Assembly: GCF_934191625.1 (NCBI RefSeq)
Contig: NZ_CAKPUG010000003.1
Span: 310,001 to 374,000 of the forward strand
DNA: 64,000 nt
Origin: an uncultured Lactococcus sp.
GTDB lineage: Bacteria > Bacillota > Bacilli > Lactobacillales > Streptococcaceae
Reading direction: 5' to 3'
The notes below the pieces were generated by a model. It was not told the origin of the DNA. It worked only from the letters and a program-made list of their open reading frames with translations, and ran no database searches. The stretch's first letter is position 1, and each line of letters opens with the position of its first letter. Positions 47,455 through 55,467 of the stretch are shown one piece after another. Position numbers and translations under genes: made by a program.

Positions 47455-47470
47455 TCTTTAATCCTACTTT

Positions 47471-48136
47471 CTACTTTTTAGATTTTTCTTTATGAGGTGT
47501 AACTTGTTTTTGCTTAGGAGGAGTCTTTTTCTTTTCCTCATTTTTCTTCGACTCCTCTTGTTTTGCTTCAAAGCCTTTAACTTCTTTTTGTAGTTTTTCC
47601 ACTGTTTGAGATAAAGATTTTTGATTTTCATTTAAAACTTTAATTGATGTATTCGCAGACTTCTGTAAATTCATCATTTGAGTATTTGCACGTATCGCAG
47701 ACACTCCGCAAGCAATTAACAACAAAACAACAAAAACACTGACTACTTTATAAATTGTTTTTGCTTTCTGATAATCTACTTCTTTAACCTTTGCAGGCTC
47801 TTTTTTCTTAGGAACTTTTTCATAGTTTTCAATATTTTTTTCGACAAACTTTGAAACTTTTGGAAAAATCTTTTTTCGTTCCTTCTTTTTCTGAACCTTT
47901 TTTTCTGGTAATGATACCTGAATATCATCTTTGGCAGAAATAGGTTCAGGCTTTTCAACTTCTGAAACTGAATCGAGAATACCTCCTGCTTCATCAAAAG
48001 CTTTCAAAACCTTTTCTTCTTCATCAGGTGTCAAACTTGAAGCAATACTTTTAGCTTCAATTCCTTGTTTCTGAACAAATAAAAGAAGGTCTTTTTTATC
48101 AACCCCCAAATCATTTGCCAATTTATAAATTTCCAA
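47471..48136 (-). CDS. IF2-N-like domain fused to a membrane helix and coiled coil
   Basis: This 221-residue protein begins with a domain (1-50; EIYKLANDLGVDKKDLLLFV) that resembles the N-terminal helical domain of translation initiation factor IF2. A charged region follows, then one membrane helix (about 126-147; VVSVFVVLLLIACGV) and an extracellular coiled coil (150-200) ending in a Lys-rich tail. It lies between the thioester adhesin and TcpD. A DNA- or protein-binding role on the cytoplasmic side of the channel is possible but inferred. Confidence 0.6.
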   Translation of the reverse strand: MEIYKLANDLGVDKKDLLLFVQKQGIEAKSIASSLTPDEEEKVLKAFDEAGGILDSVSEVEKPEPISAKDDIQVSLPEKKVQKKKERKKIFPKVSKFVEKNIENYEKVPKKKEPAKVKEVDYQKAKTIYKVVSVFVVLLLIACGVSAIRANTQMMNLQKSANTSIKVLNENQKSLSQTVEKLQKEVKGFEAKQEESKKNEEKKKTPPKQKQVTPHKEKSKK

Positions 48137-48199
48137 CTTTCACCTCCATGCCATTTATTCCTCCCACCACCATTCACTGCTTTTCACAGTCAATATTTT

Positions 48200-51100
48200 T
48201 TATTTTTTGTCTTTACTGAAAAAAGCTTTGATTTTTTCACGTTGCGCCACTGCCAATGCTACAAGTAAGATACCTACACCTGCCAAGCTCCACAATGCCT
48301 TTTCTTCACCAGTATGTGGAAGAACACTTTTTGGAGTTTCTGGTGTTGGATTTTTTGGAACTACAACACTGAATGTTTCTTTTTCATCATCTTTATCATG
48401 ATGAGAAATGATTGGTGTATCTTTTGGAGTTTTCCCATGCCATGCCTCCTCATAAAATGTAATTTTATGTCCTGCATACTTCTTAGCATCAACTTTGACT
48501 GGCACATCTACAGTACCTTTCGTGTCTGCATCTTTAAAAGTTAAGCTACCGTCAACATCAATAACTTTTTTCAAGTCATGATCATACGCTTGTGAAATCT
48601 TAACAGTGTAAGTATCACCTTTAACTAGTCCTTCATAAAAGAATTTATCTGTAACTGTTGTTGTAGTTGTTGAAATTTCTTTACTTTGTACTTCTGTATG
48701 ACCGTCTGCCTTATCAACTTTTACAGATTGAGAAGGATTATCTTTATAGTTGTTTTCTTCTACAACTACAGTACCTTCCTTATCTTTTGCGACTTCTTTT
48801 ACCGTGTAGACTTTATTTTGGTCTTTCACAGTATTAATCGTTGGGAAATCAAGTTGAACTGAAGCTTTTCCTTTATCATCTGACTTAAACTCCTTAGAAG
48901 CAGTGATAGCTTTTCCTTTATCATCTTTTACTTCTTTACCAGAGTCTTTATAAACTACCGTACCTGTTAAGGTAAGGTCTTTAGAAGCAGGTAAATGTTC
49001 CATTTCTGCTTTGTCTGTAACTTGTGCTTGACCAACACCTAATGTTTTATCACCGTCTGCTTTATCAGTTGCAGTTGTAGTAATTTTTGGCTGCTCTTTT
49101 TGTTTATCTGTAAAGATACCGAGATTGAGTTTGAACATCAAGTTATTATCAACCAGTGATGAAGCTTCAACTGTAACTTTATCAATTTGCTGTCCTGTTA
49201 CAGTATCTGTAAAAGTAGCTGTATAAGATACAGGCGAACCGTCTTTATCCAATTTATCCGTAATAGAAATTGCAACAGGATTAATTGGTTTCAAGCCATT
49301 TGGTGTTTTAATCTCAGTCAAGAGATAATCACCAATTGCAATTCCGTCTTTACTTGGATTTCCTGCAAGTGCATTAGCTTTTCCGTCAAAGACAACTAAA
49401 CCATTTTTTGTATAACCGTTAGAGTCTGTACCAGTACCTGATACAGCTTTAATTGGATTACCTTTTGTTCCTGATTGCTGTTTGAGTTCAAATTCTGCTC
49501 CATTAAGACCTGGAAGAGAACCGTTAACGTCTTGTGCTTTTTCAAACATGAGATTAAAGACATTTACTTTATCTGCTGCTTTGTCTTTATCCATGAAATC
49601 ATTAGTCGCAACATCTACTTCACTCTTATCATCAAAGACGACTGGAATTTTCTTAGATGATTGTGAATATCCTGATGAAGTACGCAGTTCTTTCCAATAG
49701 AAGGATTGACCATTTTCTTTAAGTGGAAGGTTTTGCACTCCAACTTTATTTGAACTATCAATCGTCAATTCTACTTTCTTGTTGTCTGCTTTTGTACCAA
49801 AAAGCGGAGTAATTGGAAGATTTTCAGTAGAACCTGCGGTCTTATCTGTTAAGCCCTCAGACCATTCAACCGCTTTTCCATCCGAATGGAACAAGCCATA
49901 AGTAACACCTTTAAGCGTTGCTTCACCTTGTGTTTTAGAAGAATTTGTATCAGAATCGACTTTTGTTAAGGTTGTTGCACCTGTTGGAATATCTTGTGTT
50001 GCAACATCATCTTGATAGTTGTTTGTTGTACCATCAAACTTAGAGTTTTCATCAAATGAAACTTGAATTTTAGTAGCATTTAAAGCAAAACCTGCAGGGG
50101 CTTTTGTTTCTTGGAAATAATAGCCTTTTGTATAATCAAGGTTTTTAACCCCTAGCTTACCGTCAGTACCCATTTTAAGAACAACATTTGTATCATGTGC
50201 CTTTGTACCTGCAAGAGGTGTGATAGGATAACCTTTTTGACCGTCAGACCATTTCACAGCTTTACCGTCTTTATTAAAGAGGGTAAATTCAGCACCTGCC
50301 ATAGCTTTATTTGAAAAGGCATTATTAGTCGAAGTCTTTTGAAGCATAGCTTCACCTAAACCAATAACATTAACTTTCAATTCACCGTCTAAACGTGCGG
50401 GATCCGTTGTTGCAAACAATGTTTGACCAACTGTACTATCTGGATTGATTGTGCCATAAATATAATGTGGTACAAAGTTTTCATTGATATTATTGTAAAC
50501 TTTAACATTTCCAGTATTCCCAATAGCAGAAGGTGAAGCAGTCACTTTTAGCGAGTTACCTTCACGTTTAGCTGTGAGCCCCTTAGAAGGAATAATTTTA
50601 TCAAATGGTGTACCATAACCACCTGCACCACCTGCCAGAGAATTTGTTGTATCTGTGGCAGTTGCAGTAGTTCCTGCAAGAACGGTCAATGGATTTGGGT
50701 TAAAATCTGGATTTTTAGAACTTGCGACTGCTTGTTTAAGAATGACTGTCGCATGCTCAATGACCTTATTAATATCCGCACCAGTAGACTCTAAGCCTGT
50801 AATTTTATGCCCACCAACAACATTATTCAATTTTGATGTATCTACTTCAGAAACTTTAGGAAGCAACCCTGAAACTTCATTTTGTCCTGCTTCAACAAGC
50901 CACAAAGCAAATTGTGTCGCAAGGTTGATATTCTTATCTGCCTCTGCATTATTGACTTCACCAATATAAGTGATGTTATTAATCAAATTACGTTGGTACT
51001 CTGTCATAGCGTTCCATTGTTTTTGAGCTGCGGCATCTTGTCCTGCTTTAGTAGCATAAGCACCATTAAATACATCTACAAAAGGTTCTAAACAGAATGT

Positions 51101-51406
51101 TGTTGCACCGTTGACCTCCATAAAGTTTGCGGAAGCTTCATGACCATTAGACCATTTAACCGTACCTGTTCCTGAGTACTTATAGTTCACTGACCCTTTA
51201 TCTGGAAGAGAGATAGAACGTGCAGGGGCTGAAAACAAGCTTGCACTAAGTACATCTGCATGAACAAGCCCTGCGACCGTACCGCTTACTGTAAGGACAA
51301 GCATAGCAGTTGTAACGAAGTGTTTCCCTGATTTACGTAAACGGAAACGAGATTGTTTTTCATCTGTAAGTGCTTTTTGAAGTTTTTTCTTTTTAAAATT
51401 AGACAT
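48200..51406 (-). CDS. Thioester-domain LPXTG adhesin / pilin-like ICE protein
   Basis: This 1068-residue wall-anchored protein has a signal peptide (about 1-55). Its thioester domain (about 60-240) has the reactive Cys in TFCLEPF and Gln in LATQFALWLVEAG. Three CnaB/SpaA-like domains follow; each has a lysine near its start (LQKTSTNN, LTKVDSD, FEKAQD) and a glutamate near its end (QETKAPAG, KELRTSS, TEIKTPNG), as needed for isopeptide bonds. Two VaFE/T-Q-type domains and LPHTGE complete it. It could attach covalently to recipients or host surfaces. The ATG at 51406 follows AGGAG; a frame to 51439 is longer but unsupported. Confidence 0.85.
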   Translation of the reverse strand: MSNFKKKKLQKALTDEKQSRFRLRKSGKHFVTTAMLVLTVSGTVAGLVHADVLSASLFSAPARSISLPDKGSVNYKYSGTGTVKWSNGHEASANFMEVNGATTFCLEPFVDVFNGAYATKAGQDAAAQKQWNAMTEYQRNLINNITYIGEVNNAEADKNINLATQFALWLVEAGQNEVSGLLPKVSEVDTSKLNNVVGGHKITGLESTGADINKVIEHATVILKQAVASSKNPDFNPNPLTVLAGTTATATDTTNSLAGGAGGYGTPFDKIIPSKGLTAKREGNSLKVTASPSAIGNTGNVKVYNNINENFVPHYIYGTINPDSTVGQTLFATTDPARLDGELKVNVIGLGEAMLQKTSTNNAFSNKAMAGAEFTLFNKDGKAVKWSDGQKGYPITPLAGTKAHDTNVVLKMGTDGKLGVKNLDYTKGYYFQETKAPAGFALNATKIQVSFDENSKFDGTTNNYQDDVATQDIPTGATTLTKVDSDTNSSKTQGEATLKGVTYGLFHSDGKAVEWSEGLTDKTAGSTENLPITPLFGTKADNKKVELTIDSSNKVGVQNLPLKENGQSFYWKELRTSSGYSQSSKKIPVVFDDKSEVDVATNDFMDKDKAADKVNVFNLMFEKAQDVNGSLPGLNGAEFELKQQSGTKGNPIKAVSGTGTDSNGYTKNGLVVFDGKANALAGNPSKDGIAIGDYLLTEIKTPNGLKPINPVAISITDKLDKDGSPVSYTATFTDTVTGQQIDKVTVEASSLVDNNLMFKLNLGIFTDKQKEQPKITTTATDKADGDKTLGVGQAQVTDKAEMEHLPASKDLTLTGTVVYKDSGKEVKDDKGKAITASKEFKSDDKGKASVQLDFPTINTVKDQNKVYTVKEVAKDKEGTVVVEENNYKDNPSQSVKVDKADGHTEVQSKEISTTTTTVTDKFFYEGLVKGDTYTVKISQAYDHDLKKVIDVDGSLTFKDADTKGTVDVPVKVDAKKYAGHKITFYEEAWHGKTPKDTPIISHHDKDDEKETFSVVVPKNPTPETPKSVLPHTGEEKALWSLAGVGILLVALAVAQREKIKAFFSKDKK

Positions 51407-51569
51407 AAATTTTCTCCTAGTATTTTTTATTCTGCGCAAAATAAAAAAGCGTGTCTTGGCTCACACTTTCTTGAAAATATTGAATTATTTAACCGGCATA
51501 AATTCACCTCTTTTCTACAGATATTTTACAATCCTTTTAATGTCATGATTGAGGACAAGAAAAAAAACG

Positions 51570-51600
51570 ATAATTTCAGTAGAAACTATCGTTTGATTTT
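51570..51600 (-). terminator. Terminator of the Pro/Thr-rich secreted protein gene
   Basis: The arms AAACGATA and ATATCGTTT-like TATCGTTT enclose a loop of about 13 bases, followed on the minus strand by a run of Ts, just after the stop. Confidence 0.7.
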
Positions 51601-51605
51601 TTATT

Positions 51606-52565
51606 TTAATAAGCTCCAGACGACCAAGCGTCCTCTGGATTAGGTTGTGCATTCGCCCAAGCTGCCGCTGCACTTGCTGCTGCTTCTAATGTTGGAAATC
51701 CACCTTGTGTCCAAACTGTTTGTCCTGCTCGATTTTTTACCCAACCTGTAAATGTTGGTGCAGGAGTAGGATCAGGAGTAGGTGTTGGGTCTGGTGTTGG
51801 TGCAGGAGTAGGGTCTGGCTTAGGTGTTGGTGTTGGTGTTGGTGCAGGAGTAGGAGTAGGTACTGGACTTGGCGCTACATTACCATTTGAACCACCATTA
51901 ACTGAGGTATTCCCTCCCGTACTAGCTTGTACATTTGAATTAGAATCACTAGAAACACCATTTGCACTAGCTGTAGTATCAGACGTTGACATTTTTACAT
52001 CTGAACTTTTAGATTGAGCAGATTCATTAGATGAGGTTGTATTATCTGCAACTTTTTTATTATCTAAACCTTTTTGAGAAGTCATGTGTTTCTTCTTTTT
52101 GGTATTTTCTACAGATTTTTTCACTTTATCTAAACGAATTTGCAAACCAATCTTTTTAGATTTTATTTTTTCATCTTTTATATTATCTATAGCTTTTTGA
52201 GCAGTTTTTACATTGGTATCATTTTGAATTTTTTCAGCATTAACAACTTTTTTAGTCGCTTCATTTATTAGATTCCAATTTTTTTGAACTTTTTCTATAC
52301 GATTAACATAGACTGACTTTTCTTTATCGTCAAGTTTTTTGATAACATCTTGTGCTGTTTTCACATCACTTTCTGACTGATAATTTTCAGCTTGTGCAGT
52401 CTGTTCTTTTACACTTTGAATCAGCTTATCATGTTTATCTTTAACCTGTTGAGCAACTTTCGCAGCTTGCACATTATTATTATGAACAACACCTGCTGTA
52501 ACTCCACCTGCTAAAAGAACTGCAACTACTCCACCTACAACAACTTGTTTTTTGCTTAATTTCAT
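51606..52565 (-). CDS. Secreted helical-repeat protein with Pro-Thr stalk
   Basis: This 319-residue protein has an N-terminal signal or anchor helix (about 9-28). Two imperfect helical repeats of about 48 residues (40-150; [16 protein letters not shown] and [16 protein letters not shown]) resemble small three-helix wall-protein modules. A Ser/Asn linker, a P-T-P/A stalk (230-270) and a C-terminal domain with [20 protein letters not shown] follow. There is no sortase motif. It precedes the thioester adhesin and may help cell-cell contact. Confidence 0.6.
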   Translation of the reverse strand: MKLSKKQVVVGGVVAVLLAGGVTAGVVHNNNVQAAKVAQQVKDKHDKLIQSVKEQTAQAENYQSESDVKTAQDVIKKLDDKEKSVYVNRIEKVQKNWNLINEATKKVVNAEKIQNDTNVKTAQKAIDNIKDEKIKSKKIGLQIRLDKVKKSVENTKKKKHMTSQKGLDNKKVADNTTSSNESAQSKSSDVKMSTSDTTASANGVSSDSNSNVQASTGGNTSVNGGSNGNVAPSPVPTPTPAPTPTPTPKPDPTPAPTPDPTPTPDPTPAPTFTGWVKNRAGQTVWTQGGFPTLEAAASAAAAWANAQPNPEDAWSSGAY

Positions 52566-52588
52566 AAATTTTCTCCTAAAATAATTCC

Positions 52589-52888
52589 TTAATCAATATC
52601 TTCAAAGCTAATAACTAATTTTTTATTCATAGCTACAGCAATTTCCGCAAGTGATTTAATTGAAGGGTTCACGTTCTCACGTTCTATAGCACCAATATTT
52701 TGTCGCTTTTTACCGCTTAAGTCTGCTAGCTCCTGTTGGGTTAAGCCCTTTTCAAGACGAGCTGTATTCAAATTGAGCGCTAACTCTCGCTTAGCTTCTG
52801 AGAACGCCCAGTTCTCTCTATAGTCCTTATCCATTTCAAATAATTCCTTTGTCGCTGTTTGCCACTCTTTATCTGTTACCTTATTCAA
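52589..52888 (-). CDS. XRE-family regulator
   Basis: This 99-residue protein has a Cro/CI-type HTH in its C-terminal half (RLEKGLTQQELADLSGKKRQNIGAIERENVNPS). The TTG at 52888 is preferred because AAGGAGG lies five bases upstream; the frame could extend to an ATG at 52915. It has its own consensus promoter, and direct repeats around it suggest autoregulation. No toxin partner was found beside it. Confidence 0.72.
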   Translation of the reverse strand: MNKVTDKEWQTATKELFEMDKDYRENWAFSEAKRELALNLNTARLEKGLTQQELADLSGKKRQNIGAIERENVNPSIKSLAEIAVAMNKKLVISFEDID

Positions 52889-52915
52889 AATGCCCTCCTT
52901 AATTACTATATGCAT

Positions 52916-52944
52916 ATTATATCATGCATTACGTTTTAAGTCAA
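52916..52944 (-). promoter_or_regulatory. Strong internal ICE promoter for the XRE gene
   Basis: On the minus strand, TTGACT (52939-52944) and TATAAT (52916-52921) have a 17-base spacer. The 14-bp direct repeat GCATATTATATCAT occurs at 52912-52925 (over the -10) and again at 52951-52964, a likely operator pair. Confidence 0.75.
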
Positions 52945-52960
52945 GAAAAAGCATATTATA

Positions 52961-53140
52961 TCATTCTTTTACTTTTAGAGCAGTTTCTGCTGCAATAAGT
53001 GCTTCCTTTAATTTTGAACCTGCAATAAATGCCATACGGTCAAACTTAGAACTTCTCTCTCCCAAATACAAGACATCTAAATCAATTTTATTTGCTAATT
53101 TTTTAATTTTTTCAAGTTCCTCTAATTTATTATTGTTCAC
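52961..53140 (-). CDS. Small ICE hypothetical protein
   Basis: This 59-residue charged helical protein (MNNNKLEELEKIKKLANKI...) was not recognised. GTG at 53140 follows AAGGAG. A longer frame from 53257 runs through a tRNA T-arm-like hairpin and is rejected. Confidence 0.55.
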   Translation of the reverse strand: MNNNKLEELEKIKKLANKIDLDVLYLGERSSKFDRMAFIAGSKLKEALIAAETALKVKE

Positions 53141-53186
53141 TTTTACTCCTTTTTCTTTTAGCTTGCACCCTGCAAGAACTTTTTTA

Positions 53187-53227
53187 TTTTTAAAACAAGA
53201 ACAAGGAGTCGAACCTTGAACTTGTGA
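53187..53227 (-). other. Isolated tRNA T-arm-like hairpin
   Basis: The minus strand has a TTCGACT loop closed by CAAGG/CCTTG, extended by ACAAG/CTTGT. Upstream is the palindrome TTCTTTATAAAGAA. No matching acceptor 5' strand was found, so a full tRNA is not supported. Confidence 0.35.
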
Positions 53228-53263
53228 GAACTTCTTTATAAAGAACTCCACCCTCATTGATTT

Positions 53264-53524
53264 TTAGAGTTGAGTATTTAGGGCTTTTTGACCCATGCCA
53301 TAAGCACGTTTGCCTACTGCTTCAAGTTGGTTATTGATATTGTAATAATTCTTAAGAACACCATTGATAGCTTCATAATCTGAACCTGTCATTACATCTT
53401 TATTTGCTTTAAGATAAGCATTTAAATCACCTGCTGAAGTCCACGCTTCATCATATTTTTTTGCAGTCATTAACTCACCGAGTTTTTGAATTTTACCTTG
53501 TGCTTCTTTTTTATTATATGCCAT
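53264..53524 (-). CDS. ICE hypothetical protein, helical
   Basis: This 86-residue protein starts MAYNKKEAQGKIQKL; ATG at 53524 has GAGGT upstream. Mostly helical, no cysteine, no membrane segment, not recognised. Lies between mobT's downstream gene and the XRE promoter. Confidence 0.6.
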   Translation of the reverse strand: MAYNKKEAQGKIQKLGELMTAKKYDEAWTSAGDLNAYLKANKDVMTGSDYEAINGVLKNYYNINNQLEAVGKRAYGMGQKALNTQL

Positions 53525-53553
53525 GATATTTACCTCATATTTTCTTTTATTTT

Positions 53554-53820
53554 TTAGCCCTCCCAACCTTTATAAAGTAGTTCATCATAACGTTTTTGAT
53601 AGAGCCTAATAAAGTGAAGTCGTCTTTTGACATTATAATTTTTTGCTTTTTCAATATATTGTCTGGCTTCCTCACTATCAGGCGCATAATGCCGTGAACA
53701 CAGGCAGTCTATTTTTAAACGCAACTCTTGGCACTCAGGAAGGTCAAGACGACTTGCAATATGCTGTCTTAAGCGGTCAGAGTATTCTCTTCGCTTTTGA
53801 TTTTCTTCTTGCCTACTCAC
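53554..53820 (-). CDS. ICE hypothetical protein downstream of mobT
   Basis: This 88-residue basic protein contains two cysteines (DCLCSRHY) and many arginines. Its start overlaps the mobT end by eight bases, so it is translationally coupled to the relaxase. A relaxosome accessory role is plausible but not shown. Confidence 0.6.
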   Translation of the reverse strand: MSRQEENQKRREYSDRLRQHIASRLDLPECQELRLKIDCLCSRHYAPDSEEARQYIEKAKNYNVKRRLHFIRLYQKRYDELLYKGWEG

Positions 53821-55123
53821 CTCTACCTTCCTCCATTCCTATTGCTTCAAGAAGTTTACGACCCTTAGAAGTAGACCTTGCTTGATACTGGAACTCTTTA
53901 TTTTTCAAATATTTTGTTTCTTCCTCAATTCGCAATTCTTCTTCTTCTGAAAAATCATAACTTCTTATAGAGTCCATTAAAAAATGTACCCCTGTGTTCT
54001 TGTTTACCGCATATTCAATACTTAATTCTCTTAAAAGTTGACGTGTAATCCAACGTCTACGTTTTTCTGGTGAAATTTCTTTAGGCTCAGTAATAAACTT
54101 ATAGCGTTTAGAACTTCCTAAAACATCGAGCCACTCACGGTCTAAATCTCCTTCATCATCATAAAATGTAAGATAACTTGAAATGATACACACCGCAACT
54201 TCGAATAAATTTGACTCCTTAAAAGCATAATCATAAATGACTTGTTTTGCCTTATCATGACTCAAACGTACCTCATAACGATTTTTAAAACCGTAAATTT
54301 GTTGCACATCTTCTACAGGTAGTTCCCTTTTCAGTGCTTGCTCCTTGTCTTTCTCGTAAAACTCCATAGCTATTGTGCCACCTCTTTTACCAAATGCTAA
54401 AGACAATCCTTTAGACTGAAAAAGACCACCTACAGGAGAGAATGCTTCATGTGGTTCAAAGTGCTTAAATAAAGTTTTGACTTGATTATTTCTCACTTTC
54501 CCCCACAATTTGAATAAATCATAATTATATTCAGGGTTATATCGTTCATCTAAGGCAATATCAAACTGAGTAAAATTAAGATAATCTTCTACAGCTTCTT
54601 CATCTATTTCACCTTCAATTTGTGTCGCCTTTACTGCATAAGAACGACAATCTCTTAGAAATTCTCGCCATGTGCGATCCTGCTCTTTTAAGAATGTTTC
54701 AAATAAACGGCAGCCACTCCCTGTCATTTCAATCAGAACACCCATATCAATATTTTCTTCATGTTCCGTATCTTCAATCTGATAATACACTTTAATATTG
54801 CCATGTTCGATACGACAAGGATAACCTTGACCGCCCCCTCGCCCCACATTGAACTTATCCAATGGAATTTGAAGGAGTTTTTTTACAACATTTTCATATT
54901 GAAAAGTTTTCAAGCGAATCTTTAAATAGTCAATCAAAACGGTAACATCAGCTTTCGGCTTTATGTTCAAGTAAGCAACGAGTTTCTCTTCTTTCTCTGC
55001 TGTTAAGGTTTTACGTCCATTTTCTACAGCCGACACAAAGCCTTTACTTACACCCATAATTCTTGATACATCATTTTGAGAAAGTCCAAAAGACTTTCTA
55101 ACTTTTAATAAATCCACTTTCAA
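53813..55123 (-). CDS. mobT: MobT-family relaxase (Tn916 Orf20-like)
   Basis: This 436-residue relaxase of the Rep_trans/MobT type nicks oriT and starts rolling-circle transfer. An N-terminal XRE-like HTH (9-60; GLSQNDVSRIMGVSKGFVSAVENG) is followed by the catalytic replication-initiator domain (about 90-330). GRGGGQGYP, FDIALDE and NRYEVRLSHDKA are recognisable landmarks; Tyr in one of the late helices is the likely nucleophile. It lies directly downstream of the oriT-like region and of tcpA. Confidence 0.9.
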   Translation of the reverse strand: MKVDLLKVRKSFGLSQNDVSRIMGVSKGFVSAVENGRKTLTAEKEEKLVAYLNIKPKADVTVLIDYLKIRLKTFQYENVVKKLLQIPLDKFNVGRGGGQGYPCRIEHGNIKVYYQIEDTEHEENIDMGVLIEMTGSGCRLFETFLKEQDRTWREFLRDCRSYAVKATQIEGEIDEEAVEDYLNFTQFDIALDERYNPEYNYDLFKLWGKVRNNQVKTLFKHFEPHEAFSPVGGLFQSKGLSLAFGKRGGTIAMEFYEKDKEQALKRELPVEDVQQIYGFKNRYEVRLSHDKAKQVIYDYAFKESNLFEVAVCIISSYLTFYDDEGDLDREWLDVLGSSKRYKFITEPKEISPEKRRRWITRQLLRELSIEYAVNKNTGVHFLMDSIRSYDFSEEEELRIEEETKYLKNKEFQYQARSTSKGRKLLEAIGMEEGRGE

Positions 55124-55139
55124 CCTCTCTATATTTTTA

Positions 55140-55265
55140 AGGGGTATACCTCAATAAACCCTGTAAGCTACTAGGGTTGGTATGTTGGTATACTACTTGT
55201 ACCCCGTGTTACCAAACGGGGTACCGCAAACACTTGCTTAGCCCAGACTACGTCTGGACTAAGAC
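55140..55265. other. Candidate oriT of the ICE
   Basis: Between mobT and tcpA, nested inverted repeats occur: GTATACC (55144-55150) with GGTATAC (55187-55193), enclosing AACCCT / AGGGTT. ACCCCGT (55201-55207) pairs with ACGGGGT (55216-55222). A 27-base hairpin CTTAG-C-CCAGAC...GTCTGG-A-CTAAG occupies 55237-55263. Location and structure match Tn916/ICEBs1-type oriT. Confidence 0.7.
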
Positions 55266-55309
55266 TCTTTCTAATAGCTCTTTCTCTCGCACTCAGCCGC
55301 TACTTCACG

Positions 55310-55341
55310 ACAAAAAAAGACCGTAAATTTGTACGGTTCTC
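55310..55341 (-). terminator. Terminator-like hairpin downstream of tcpA
   Basis: On the minus strand AACCGTA...TTACGGTC is followed by TTTTTTT. It lies about 130 bases past the tcpA stop and before oriT, and would separate tcpA from mobT unless antiterminated. Confidence 0.6.
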
Positions 55342-55467
55342 CGCTTCGCACTCACTCCGGGGCTTTCGCCCCTCGTTCGCCACGTCAGCGTTTAACCTAC
55401 ACTTTATCGGCTTTCTTTGTCTATAGCTTACCTTCGCCACTTCGAGAGAAGCCAAAGACGAGCCGTT
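55342..55467 (-). other. GC-rich structured region after tcpA
   Basis: The minus strand has several GCGAA words and a hairpin GGGGC-GAAA-GCCCC around 55357-55373. It is more GC-rich than the flanks. No gene is seen; it may be part of the transfer origin or a single-strand origin. Confidence 0.4.

Noticed and set aside
53141-53257. N-terminal extension of the small gene at 52961
   Set aside because: It runs through a hairpin-rich tRNA-like segment, and a GTG with AAGGAG lies at 53140.
53187-53260. Complete tRNA gene
   Set aside because: The T-arm is good, but no 5' acceptor strand complementary to TTCTTGT was found nearby.
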